DNA of 64,000 bases from Cyclobacteriaceae bacterium (GTDB lineage Bacteria > Bacteroidota > Bacteroidia > Cytophagales > Cyclobacteriaceae), in NCBI GenBank assembly GCA_016787565.1, contig JAEUUG010000018.1:62001-126000 (forward strand), read 5' to 3'. Under the pieces are notes generated by a model. It was not told the DNA's origin. It saw nothing but the letters and a program-made list of their open reading frames with translations, and did not search any database. This document shows, one piece after another, positions 19,162 to 29,360 of the stretch. Numbering within the stretch: position 1 is the stretch's first letter; every line of letters starts with the position of its first letter. A program made the position numbers and the translations under genes.

Positions 19162-20766
19162 TTAATCGGCTTTGATCTCCATAATTTTACGGTCAAATTC
19201 CTCATTTGGTAAGATCGATTTAGTACGAATCTTTGTCTTATACGCGTAGATTGTATTAACCGAGTAATTTAGAATTCGCGCAATATCCTCCGCTTCGGTA
19301 ATGCCCATCCGAAAGAGTGCAAAGATTCTTAATTCTGTATTCAATAGCTGGCCTTCCTTTAAAGTGATCTGGTCTTCAGGGTGGAAATACGTATTAAAGG
19401 TTCGGACAAAATTGGGGAAGAGCTTCAGGAAAACCTTATCAAAACTGAAATACAACTCTTCCCGCTCACGTTTTGTGTTGATATTATTGATAATGAACTT
19501 GATATCATCATACTTCTTGCTGTTCAATTTCTGTTCTACTGAACGCTTGAAGGATTCAATCTTTTCAAGGTATTCAGAGTTTATAGAAAAATAATACCCG
19601 ATAAATTCCTCCTTAATCCGATTGGCCTCCGTCAATTTGTAAATGGTTTCTTGTAAAATATCATTGGCCTGTTTAATACTTTGTTCGGCTGCCTTCAGTT
19701 TTCTAAACTGTTTGAAAATGATCAGCATGAAGATGATCACCAGGAGTAAGAGAACTGCCAGACCTACTGTATAGTTCAGCCATATTCTGCGATTTGCTTC
19801 TGAACTATTCAGTTCTGCCGAAGCAATTAGCGGCAATATAGATCCGATCTCAACCATTCGTTGCCGTGCACCATAAAACTCTGCGTCATCCAATGCCTGC
19901 CGGATAAAAATATAGGCATTTTTTTGATCGCCTTGCTCGTGTAAAATTCTGGCGAGTGTGTACATCGCGGCAGTCTCCTTGGTTGCAGCCCGTATATCTG
20001 AAAGTGAAGACCTGATAAGACTTTCAACGGCTCGTTCAGGTTGGTTTAGCCCATTGTAAGCATTGCTCAAATCATAATAGGTTACTGCGAACTGTGGCAA
20101 GGTTAGGTTTTGCTTCTTGAACAATTCTTCAACAGTATCAATAACTTTCTGGTAATTATTGATGTGTATATTTTTGACTGCAGTCAGATAATAATAAAAA
20201 AAAGAACCCGGTTTACACCACATCAGAGCAGAATCAAGATAATGCTGATTCAACTCTATGTATATGCGTTGATACCCCATGTCTTTGTTGTAATTATTAA
20301 GATCCGTATACGATCGGGCCAACAGCCAGTAGTAATCTACTTTGGTTGTATCCGGCAGGTATTGTGTTTCAATAACACTCAATGAGTCAAAGGTTTCTTT
20401 GAACATACCTGCCGATAATCGTATAAAACTCAATTTGACCCTGGCATAACCGATGCGGGATTTGTCGTCAAGTTTGTATGCTGTTTGAATTAATTTGCCC
20501 GCATATTTCGAAGCAGAATCATAGATGAATGTTTTATATTGATGGTAAAGGGAATTGTATAGATCAAATTGCTGATCTAGGGGCAATTGGTCTACTTCCT
20601 TAAGTCTATTGCCTAGGCCGTCTATTATATTTCGCTTTCGCTGAACATAGATCTCTTTTTGAATGATCTCATTTTTTAGTTCCTCTATCAATTTGCCATT
20701 TTGATCTTGCGGATAGACGCAGGAAGCCGAAAGAAGTATTCCAGTTAAAAGTAAAAGCGTTTTCAC
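19162..20766 (-). CDS. TPR protein with DUF6377 and LuxR-like helix-turn-helix
   Basis: A sensor-regulator of a Bacteroidota-specific type. From the GTG at 20766 it has a signal peptide (VKTLLLLTGILLSASC with a possible lipobox Cys), periplasmic TPR-like helices (about 30-310), one transmembrane segment (WLNYTVGLAVLLLLVIIFML), a coiled coil and a C-terminal DUF6377 domain with a helix-turn-helix (GITEAEDIARILNYSVNTIY). It probably binds DNA from the membrane. The upstream ATG at 20898 is rejected: it would place the first 44 codons in the tRNA terminator and ahead of the signal peptide. Confidence 0.85.
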   Translation of the reverse strand: MKTLLLLTGILLSASCVYPQDQNGKLIEELKNEIIQKEIYVQRKRNIIDGLGNRLKEVDQLPLDQQFDLYNSLYHQYKTFIYDSASKYAGKLIQTAYKLDDKSRIGYARVKLSFIRLSAGMFKETFDSLSVIETQYLPDTTKVDYYWLLARSYTDLNNYNKDMGYQRIYIELNQHYLDSALMWCKPGSFFYYYLTAVKNIHINNYQKVIDTVEELFKKQNLTLPQFAVTYYDLSNAYNGLNQPERAVESLIRSSLSDIRAATKETAAMYTLARILHEQGDQKNAYIFIRQALDDAEFYGARQRMVEIGSILPLIASAELNSSEANRRIWLNYTVGLAVLLLLVIIFMLIIFKQFRKLKAAEQSIKQANDILQETIYKLTEANRIKEEFIGYYFSINSEYLEKIESFKRSVEQKLNSKKYDDIKFIINNINTKREREELYFSFDKVFLKLFPNFVRTFNTYFHPEDQITLKEGQLLNTELRIFALFRMGITEAEDIARILNYSVNTIYAYKTKIRTKSILPNEEFDRKIMEIKAD

Positions 20767-20872
20767 AGAAGCCAATGTACCAATTTTTATAACGCTTATA
20801 TTCTTGCTGTTGAGCAGATAATGAAATTTAAAAAATGAAAACCTGAAATACTGAATCCATGCATACGCTGAA

Positions 20873-20910
20873 AAATAAAAAATCCCGCCTTCGCTCAAAC
20901 GTTGGCGGGC
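20873..20910 (-). terminator. Rho-independent terminator of tRNA-Pro
   Basis: On the minus strand, CCCGCC (20909-20904) pairs with GGCGGG (20889-20884) around a 14-base loop and is followed by a T-run. It lies directly 3' of the tRNA. Confidence 0.8.
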
Positions 20911-20914
20911 AGAG

Positions 20915-20988
<74 letters not shown>

Positions 20989-21041
20989 AAAATTTACAAG
21001 ACAAAAATAAATAAACAGTGAAGTCCGGCAAAAAAATACTC

Positions 21042-21434
21042 CTACAATGCGCTAGCTATACCAGCCAGAAAATTATAGAAACTGTATTTGGTATCCACAA
21101 AGTTTTTCTCTGCAGCCTGCATCACATGGCGTAACGCATTCTGCTGCGTAACCGTACGCAATGTTCTTGATTTATCCAGCTGATGCAGATCATGGTGTTC
21201 AATCGAATCTTCCTGTCCATGAATTTTTTTTCGAATGGAATTGATATGCTCCCGAACCGTTTCAAAAAGACTTAGCAGATGTTCTGCGTTTGCGGCAAGA
21301 TTAGGGATGGTATTTCTACGTGTCAGTTCAATTAATTTCGTTTCAAATTCGGGTATCTCACTTTCGTAAAAGTCCAGCGTCTTCAACCAGTTTTCTAATT
21401 CATCTTTAAAATATTGATCCAGTATTTTTTCCAT
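21042..21434 (-). CDS. Hypothetical helical protein (130 aa)
   Basis: Almost entirely helix-forming and rich in Glu, Lys and Leu, with a predicted coiled coil across most of its length and several His residues in the middle (DSIEHHDLHQLDKS). No signal peptide or membrane segment. I do not recognise the family. It is followed downstream by the tRNA and preceded by a phosphoribosyltransferase gene on the same strand, 120 bases away. Confidence 0.7.
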   Translation of the reverse strand: MEKILDQYFKDELENWLKTLDFYESEIPEFETKLIELTRRNTIPNLAANAEHLLSLFETVREHINSIRKKIHGQEDSIEHHDLHQLDKSRTLRTVTQQNALRHVMQAAEKNFVDTKYSFYNFLAGIASAL

Positions 21435-21554
21435 GGTACGGTGTTTTAATCTGCACTTTCAAAGATGAACCAGCACAGGCCGTGCGGATATGATAGAAAT
21501 TCGTGGTCTGTATGACTTACATCATTGTCCGGCCAGGCATCTGGGAACCAGTAG

Positions 21555-22211
21555 TCAGGTTGATTGTTTGCTGTTCACCGTTTGCCCGATTAACTCTTTA
21601 ACCTCATCTTCGGTAATATCCGGATAGTTCTCATACCCATGACCAATGGGGCTCCCCAGACTCTCCATCATCAAAAAGATAAAATCATCGGTTTCCTGCG
21701 CAAGTGATACTGATGCTTCTGCCGTGGTTACCGGAACAGCAACAATAATTGATGCCGGCATTTTCTTTCGAATACTCTTCACAGCGGCAAGCATGGTATC
21801 GGCAGTCGTTAATACATCATCTGTCAGAATTACGGTTTTATGGCTCACCTCCAGCGAAGCTGTGCTGCCCTTATAGAAATTGTGTTGCGCGGCCAGGCTA
21901 TGCCGGATAAGCGTGATCTGGTGACCAACATAATCCTGTGGTACATCCCGGCATGACTCACTGCTGATAAACACGTCATCCAAACTGACGGAGCCAATTG
22001 ACTTTTCGGCACAACCCGGATGCGTAATCTTTTTGCACAGAATAATATCAAACGGAAGGTTTAGCATCTTTGCGAGGTGATACCCCACTGGCACACCTCC
22101 ACGTGGAATACCCAAAACAACGGCATCTGTATTTCTGAAGGCCATTAAACGCTCTCCCAACAAATGGGCCGCGTGAATCCTGTCATGCAATATCGCTGTG
22201 GTTGCCATCAT
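21555..22211 (-). CDS. Phosphoribosyltransferase family protein
   Basis: A 218-residue type I phosphoribosyltransferase-like protein. The PRPP-binding loop is VILTDDVLTTADT (127-139), and an N-terminal VVLGIPRGGVPVGYHLAKML is typical of the orphan PRT group sometimes fused to hydrolases in stress loci. The acceptor base is unknown. Two Met codons occur at the start. It is divergent from oxyR. Confidence 0.85.
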   Translation of the reverse strand: MMATTAILHDRIHAAHLLGERLMAFRNTDAVVLGIPRGGVPVGYHLAKMLNLPFDIILCKKITHPGCAEKSIGSVSLDDVFISSESCRDVPQDYVGHQITLIRHSLAAQHNFYKGSTASLEVSHKTVILTDDVLTTADTMLAAVKSIRKKMPASIIVAVPVTTAEASVSLAQETDDFIFLMMESLGSPIGHGYENYPDITEDEVKELIGQTVNSKQST

Positions 22212-22377
22212 GCTTTTGTGGATATTAATTAAAGTACGGAAATTCCTGTATTACTACCTGATCTCCAATGATTTTCATCATTACAATCGCAGTCATTTTT
22301 CGTGTTGAAACAGATATTACAGGCTCAGTTCTTAAAACCATGATATCAATCATATCAATATTATTATGATGATGTAT

Positions 22378-22385
22378 TAGTTTTG
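22378..22385 (+). promoter_or_regulatory. Candidate -7 promoter element for oxyR
   Basis: TAGTTTTG matches the Bacteroidota -7 consensus TAnnTTTG and lies 18 bases before the oxyR ATG. It is preceded by AT-rich overlapping TATCAAT repeats that could be a LysR-type autoregulatory site; no clear -33 box is visible. Confidence 0.35.
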
Positions 22386-22403
22386 TCTATTACTTGCTGC
22401 TGC

Positions 22404-23324
22404 ATGAATCTTCAACAACTGGAATATATTGTCGCGCTGGATATTCACCGCAACCATGCCAAGGCTGCCGAACACTGTCATGTTACACAGCCTACCCTGA
22501 GTATGATGGTGAAGAAACTGGAAGATGAACTGGCCGTAAAAATTTTTGAAAAAAGTCAGCCGCTAAAACCCACGAAAGCTGGCGAAATCATTGTAAACCG
22601 GGCGCGATCTATCTTACAGGAGGTGAAAAACATTAAGGAATTTATTCGCGATGAAAAAGAATCGATAGAAGGTGAATTTCGGCTTGGCGTTATACCAACT
22701 CTTGCACCATACCTGCTGCCCCGTTTCCTCAATGAATTTCTCGAAAATCATCCCGGCACTTCGTTTACCGTAATGGAGCTTCAAACCGAGGAAATTATAC
22801 GCCTGCTCAAAACCAACCGATTGGATGTTGGAATTTTGGTTACACCACTGGACGACAAAGAAATACGGGAAGTACCGGTGTTTTACGAACCTATTCTAGT
22901 ATACACATCCGAAGGCCTGAAGTATTTTCAGCAAGAAAAAATCAGCCTGAAATCACTCACCCAGGAAAACCTTTTGTTGCTGGAAGAAGGCCATTGCTTC
23001 CGCGGCCAGGTAATGAACCTGTGCTCTACCAAAGGAAAAAAGACCCACCATCAATTAAATTATCAAAGTGGCTCCTTTGAGACACTCAAAGCTATGGTGG
23101 ACAATAACTATGGGTATACGCTGATTCCCGAATTGGCTGTGAACGCCAAAAACAAACACGTGAAGCACTTTATTGCACCAGAGCCAGTGCGGGAAGTCAG
23201 TCTGGCCGTACATCACGGTTTTGTGAAGGAAATGCTGCTGATTAAGTTGCGGGAAGCTATCCTCAAAGCCATTCCGCTGCATTTCAAAAAAAATGAAAAG
23301 TACGTAAGGGTAAAATGGAACTGA
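22404..23324 (+). CDS. oxyR: Hydrogen-peroxide-sensing LysR-type regulator OxyR
   Basis: A 306-residue LysR regulator with an N-terminal winged helix (MNLQQLEYIVALDIHRNHAK onward) and a sensor domain. The redox cysteines line up with OxyR: Cys198 in EEGHCFRGQ and Cys207 in MNLCSTKG, a spacing close to E. coli C199/C208. The downstream SFETLKAMVDNNYGYTLIPE also matches OxyR. Peroxide would form a disulfide and switch on defence genes; katG is directly downstream on the same strand. The start at 22404 is used because the family begins MNxxQLxY; the upstream TTG adds seven unrelated residues. Confidence 0.92.
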   Translation: MNLQQLEYIVALDIHRNHAKAAEHCHVTQPTLSMMVKKLEDELAVKIFEKSQPLKPTKAGEIIVNRARSILQEVKNIKEFIRDEKESIEGEFRLGVIPTLAPYLLPRFLNEFLENHPGTSFTVMELQTEEIIRLLKTNRLDVGILVTPLDDKEIREVPVFYEPILVYTSEGLKYFQQEKISLKSLTQENLLLLEEGHCFRGQVMNLCSTKGKKTHHQLNYQSGSFETLKAMVDNNYGYTLIPELAVNAKNKHVKHFIAPEPVREVSLAVHHGFVKEMLLIKLREAILKAIPLHFKKNEKYVRVKWN

Positions 23325-23368
23325 ACGTTGCCAGCAGAGAAATCTGGTCGACCTGATACTCAGAGAGG

Positions 23369-23400
23369 CTATCATATAAACACACTCTATATAGGGATAG
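23369..23400. promoter_or_regulatory. Possible OxyR operator upstream of katG
   Basis: The 260-base gap between oxyR and katG contains an inverted pair CTATC (23369-23373) and GATAG (23396-23400), with a palindromic CTATATAG (23387-23394) between. OxyR sites are built from ATAG/CTAT elements, but the spacing here is not the classic 7-base pattern, so this is tentative. Confidence 0.3.
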
Positions 23401-23535
23401 AAATTTTCGCTTTGTGCAAATAGCCTTGAATGATGAACTTACCACGCTGAAAATTCTGAATGTAACTGAATTAAAAATTCAACATCATTTCAGAAAGTCT
23501 ATTGGTAAGGATGACATCGGTCATTGCGTCAATAG

Positions 23536-25872
<2,337 letters not shown>

Positions 25873-25899
25873 TGTAAGCGGCATATTTTTATAGGACGA

Positions 25900-25928
25900 G
25901 GTGGCCCGGTAACGGGTCACCTTTTTAT
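25900..25928 (+). terminator. Rho-independent terminator after katG
   Basis: GGTGGCCCG (25900-25908) and CGGGTCACC (25913-25921) form a 9-position stem with one mismatch around a GTAA loop, followed by TTTTT. Confidence 0.85.
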
Positions 25929-26060
25929 TTCCATATACTAGCCCAGACCCGGCAAGCAAAAGGGATCTTTCATTTTTTCATAGAAATCTGTAAATCCGGT
26001 TGTAACCTTCCTCTCCATACCCGGTAACTAACCTGAAATTTGACAAAAAGCATTCACCAG

Positions 26061-26600
26061 ATGACCGATGAATTGATAATGGAGGCCGTGAAAAACGGTG
26101 ATCTGCAGCAGGCTTCCTTGCTTTTTGACCGGTACAACAAACGTATTTTTAATTTTCTGGCGCGCATGACCATGGACAGGGATTTGGCAGAAGACCTGAC
26201 ACAAAATGTTTTCCTGCGTCTGATCAAGTACCGGAACTCGTATCGCGCAGGCGCTCGGTTTGAACCGTGGATTTACCAGGTAGCACGGAACGTATTCTCC
26301 GATCACTACCAGCAATATAAAAACAAGTTCAATGATTTTATTGATGTTGAAAAAATCAGTGACCATATGCCCCAGAGAGAGGAATTTGAAAACGTAGAAG
26401 AACAGGAAAAAATTCTGCATCAATCACTGGCTAAGTTATCGCATGAGCAACGTGAGTTACTGGTGCTGACGCGATTTCAACATCTCAAATATGAAGAAGT
26501 GGCTGTGATGATGGATACCACTGTAGCCAACATTAAAGTGAAAGTTCACCGGGCAATTGCCAAACTTCGGGAACATTATTTTGAACTGGAAAAAATATAA
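26061..26600 (+). CDS. RNA polymerase ECF-type sigma factor
   Basis: A 179-residue sigma-70 family protein with region 2 (ASLLFDRYNKRIFNFLARMT onward, including DLAEDLTQNVFLRL) and region 4 (LSHEQRELLVLTRFQHLKYE followed by the helix-turn-helix VAVMMDTTVANIKVKVHRAI). The start is ATG 26061; a TTG at 26040 would add seven residues. Its stop overlaps the ATG of the probable anti-sigma gene by one base (TAATG), so they are coupled. The regulon is unknown; the two surface-protein genes that follow are candidates. Confidence 0.9.
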   Translation: MTDELIMEAVKNGDLQQASLLFDRYNKRIFNFLARMTMDRDLAEDLTQNVFLRLIKYRNSYRAGARFEPWIYQVARNVFSDHYQQYKNKFNDFIDVEKISDHMPQREEFENVEEQEKILHQSLAKLSHEQRELLVLTRFQHLKYEEVAVMMDTTVANIKVKVHRAIAKLREHYFELEKI

Positions 26601-27385
26601 TGATAGAAGGTATGGACAAGGATAAATTAGAAAGTCTGCTGATCGGGTACATAGATGGGACGCTGACAGATACCGATCGACTCATTGTTGAGCAAGAACT
26701 GGCGCAGCATGAAACTTCCTGTTTGGTTTACGAACAACTGAAAACGGTTGTGCAGGCAATGCATAACAGTCCTCCGGTGGAACCATCAGGACGGCTGAAA
26801 ACATCCTTTGATCAAGTGTTAAAAGAAGAGGTGGAAAGAAATGGAAAAAATAAAACAGCATTCTTTCATCCGACTATCTATCGTGTTGCCGCTTCCGTAA
26901 CACTGCTGATGATTGCCGGTGGTATTGGTTTTTGGATCAGCCGTCAGCAACAACCCAATGCAGAACTGGAAGCGATGCGCAAAGAAGTGCAGGCTACTAA
27001 AATGATGTTGATGACGATGCTGGAGAATAATCAATCGGCAAGTCAGCGTGTACAAGGTGCAAATGTTGCGTATACGCTGGTGAAGGCTGATGATGAGATC
27101 GTACAGGCCCTGGTGAGCGCACTCAATGAAGATCCCAACACCAACGTACGGCTGGCAGCACTGGATGCCCTAAGTAAATTTCATCAGGATCCTGCCGTGC
27201 GCAGTGCGTTGATTAAATCGCTACGGGTACAGACTGATCCATCCGTTCAACTTGTGCTAATCCAACTGATGGTATCGATGAAAGAAAAATCGGTGATCCG
27301 GGATTTGGAAGAAATTGTAGGTGATGAAGGCACCCTGAAAGCCGTGAAAGACGAAGCCTACAAAGGACTATTGAAGCTTACGTGA
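26600..27385 (+). CDS. Probable membrane anti-sigma factor with HEAT-like repeats
   Basis: A 261-residue protein. Residues 1-50 resemble the N-terminal helices of anti-sigma factors that hold ECF sigmas, but lack the HxxxCxxC zinc motif. One transmembrane segment (about 94-113) is followed by a short coiled coil and then, outside the inner membrane, two or three HEAT-like repeats (about 165-260; NVRLAALDALSKF, SVQLVLIQLM). A HEAT sensor domain on an anti-sigma factor is less common than a plain periplasmic tail and may read a protein partner. A second in-frame ATG at 26612 is possible. Confidence 0.8.
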   Translation: MIEGMDKDKLESLLIGYIDGTLTDTDRLIVEQELAQHETSCLVYEQLKTVVQAMHNSPPVEPSGRLKTSFDQVLKEEVERNGKNKTAFFHPTIYRVAASVTLLMIAGGIGFWISRQQQPNAELEAMRKEVQATKMMLMTMLENNQSASQRVQGANVAYTLVKADDEIVQALVSALNEDPNTNVRLAALDALSKFHQDPAVRSALIKSLRVQTDPSVQLVLIQLMVSMKEKSVIRDLEEIVGDEGTLKAVKDEAYKGLLKLT

Positions 27386-27432
27386 GTGAATTAAAAATAA
27401 ACCGTGTTCTAAAAAATTAACAAAAACGAATT

Positions 27433-28197
27433 ATGAAAATTAAAAATGTAATCCTGCTCGCACTGGTAGTGGTATTTCCGTTCCGGATGCAGGCTCAAGA
27501 ATATAAAGTGGCTAAGAATTCAGGGCGTCTGCAAATCAACCTGGGCCGCGTAACGGTTGAAAGTCACAATGGAAATGAAATCATCTTTTCATCGAAAGAC
27601 TATCAGGATAGTAAAGATGATCGTGCCCAGGGCTTGCGTTCCATTAACAGTATGGGCCTTGAGGATAATACCGGATTGGGAATTAATGTAACAGTGAAAG
27701 GCGATGTGGTGGATGTGAATCAGCTGAAAAAAATGAGTTCGCCCGATGTAAAGATATTGGTTCCGAAAGGAATGACTGTAGCGTATGACTTTCAGTCGCA
27801 ATACGGAGGTGAGGCTACGTTCCGCAATCTCGAAAATGAAATTGAAATTTCATCCAATTACAATGGCATCGCACTCGAAAATGTTACCGGACCAATAACA
27901 GCCAAAACAGTTTACGGAAACATTGATGCTACGTTCAGTCAGAATGTTAAAGGCCCGGTTTCCATTGTCTCGATTTATGGGTATGTGGATGTAACTCTTC
28001 CGGTCTCCATCAAAGCCAACCTGAAAATGAGTACTTCCTATGGAGAAATCTTTGTGGCTCCTGATTTTAAAATTGAAATCGAGAAGCAAGGCGATATGAT
28101 CCGGTACAGCGACCGGGTAAACGGTAAAATCAACGGTGGTGGTATGAACATCGATTTGCGTGCTGATTACAGTAAAATCTACCTGCGGAAAAAATAA
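27433..28197 (+). CDS. Secreted adhesin-like beta protein (DUF4097-like), copy 1
   Basis: A 254-residue protein with a signal peptide ending in FRMQAQ and then regular short beta strands separated by Gly/Asn turns, with recurring Y-G motifs (QYGGEATF, VYGNIDATF, IYGYVDVTL, SYGEIFVAP). This pattern matches the beta-helix DUF4097/GIN surface proteins of Bacteroidota. It follows the sigma/anti-sigma pair by 48 bases on the same strand and has a paralogue immediately downstream. Role unknown. Confidence 0.75.
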   Translation: MKIKNVILLALVVVFPFRMQAQEYKVAKNSGRLQINLGRVTVESHNGNEIIFSSKDYQDSKDDRAQGLRSINSMGLEDNTGLGINVTVKGDVVDVNQLKKMSSPDVKILVPKGMTVAYDFQSQYGGEATFRNLENEIEISSNYNGIALENVTGPITAKTVYGNIDATFSQNVKGPVSIVSIYGYVDVTLPVSIKANLKMSTSYGEIFVAPDFKIEIEKQGDMIRYSDRVNGKINGGGMNIDLRADYSKIYLRKK

Positions 28198-28257
28198 ATC
28201 CCGATACACGGTGATCTGATTCTTTCGATCACCGTGATAGTGTAAACCCGATATACA

Positions 28258-28995
28258 ATGAAGACATTTATTCTATTGTCCATTCATGTTCTGTCACAGA
28301 GTCTGATGGCGCAAACACCCATTCAAAAATCGATAACGGTTCAACAAGGGCAAACTATCTCCATGCATTTTGATTATCCGGAACTTATCCGTGTCAGTAC
28401 CTGGGAAAAAAATGAAATCAGCATACAGGGAACAGTCAGTATTAATGGCGGGGAAAATGATGATGCATTCGAATTGCAACTTGCAACATCCGGAAATGTT
28501 GTTACCGTTCGCAATGAAATCAAAGACATGAAAAACCTACCGCACCGTATTACGGTGGTTGATGGGGCAAAAAAGTTAGTGTTTAAAAATAAAGAAGACT
28601 GGAAGAAATACCAGGCCGAACATGGTAAAGGAAACTATACTATGGAGTCGTATGGTACGGATATGGAAATTCTGCTGGAAATAAAGGTGCCAAGAAATTT
28701 TCAGACCAGCATTAAATCCGTTTATGGTATGGTGGAAGTAAAACAATTTTACGGACCACTCACCGTTGTCTCAACTTATGGTGGCGTGGATGCCGCACTA
28801 TCCGAAAAAAATATTGGAGTGCTTACCGCAGAGACAAACTTTGGCGAAATTTTCTCCAACCTGAATACACGGTTTGGTGATAGTACCAATCGGGATGAGA
28901 ATTTTCACACTGTAGTATCGGCCAAGCCTGGAAACGGTCCGGCTTACAATTTTGAATCAAAATATGGCAATGTGTATTTGCGGAAAGCTAACTGA
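28258..28995 (+). CDS. Secreted adhesin-like beta protein (DUF4097-like), copy 2
   Basis: A 245-residue paralogue of the preceding gene, with a signal peptide (MKTFILLSIHVLSQSLMAQ) and the same Y-G turn pattern (VYGMVEVKQFYG, TYGGVDAAL, KYGNVYLRK). Both proteins end in a YLRK motif. The pair probably arose by tandem duplication and diverged strongly in the N-terminal half. It is the last gene of the sigma-factor operon and is followed by a strong bidirectional terminator. Confidence 0.75.
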   Translation: MKTFILLSIHVLSQSLMAQTPIQKSITVQQGQTISMHFDYPELIRVSTWEKNEISIQGTVSINGGENDDAFELQLATSGNVVTVRNEIKDMKNLPHRITVVDGAKKLVFKNKEDWKKYQAEHGKGNYTMESYGTDMEILLEIKVPRNFQTSIKSVYGMVEVKQFYGPLTVVSTYGGVDAALSEKNIGVLTAETNFGEIFSNLNTRFGDSTNRDENFHTVVSAKPGNGPAYNFESKYGNVYLRKAN

Positions 28996-29013
28996 ATCGT
29001 CAATGTCGTACAA

Positions 29014-29050
29014 TAAAAAAGGCCAGCTGAAAAATAAGCTGGCCTTTTTT
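29014..29050. terminator. Bidirectional rho-independent terminator
   Basis: GGCCAGCT (29021-29028) and AGCTGGCC (29037-29044) form a perfect 8-bp stem, flanked by an A-run on the left and a T-run on the right, so it can serve both the sigma-factor operon (+) and the convergent cold-shock gene (-). Confidence 0.9.
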
Positions 29051-29065
29051 ATTCCGTTGCTCTGG

Positions 29066-29260
29066 TTACTGAACCACCCGTACGTTTACTGCATTCGGTC
29101 CTTTCTTTCCATCCTGTACGTCAAAAGTGACCTTGTCATTTTCCCGCAGGCTGTCAACCAGCAAGCCGGAAATGTGTACAAAATAATCTTTTCCTGAGGC
29201 GGTTTCTTTTATAAAACCAAATCCTTTGGCTTCGTTGAAAAATTTAACTGTTCCTTCCAT
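29066..29260 (-). CDS. Cold-shock domain protein
   Basis: A 64-residue single-domain CspA-family RNA chaperone. It carries both RNA-binding motifs: KGFGFI (RNP1, residues 12-17) and DYFVHIS (RNP2, 25-31). It is expected to melt mRNA structure at low temperature or on growth change. A good promoter lies just upstream and the terminator is shared with the convergent operon. Confidence 0.95.
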   Translation of the reverse strand: MEGTVKFFNEAKGFGFIKETASGKDYFVHISGLLVDSLRENDKVTFDVQDGKKGPNAVNVRVVQ

Positions 29261-29282
29261 GATGTTTGTAATAAATTTTAAC

Positions 29283-29313
29283 TAAAGGTAATCTTATTAC
29301 CCTTATTGGCAAA
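29283..29313 (-). promoter_or_regulatory. Promoter of the cold-shock gene
   Basis: Read on the minus strand: TTTG (29313-29310), 19 bases, then TACCTTTA (29290-29283), matching the Bacteroidota TTTG-N19-TAnnTTTG promoter with one mismatch in the last base. Confidence 0.6.
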
Positions 29314-29360
29314 CACGTTTTTTACCATCAAAAGGCTTAATTATTCAGAAATGACTTCCT

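Noticed and set aside
20767..20898. 44-codon N-terminal extension of the DUF6377 regulator
   Set aside because: It would run through the tRNA terminator and push the signal peptide away from the N-terminus.
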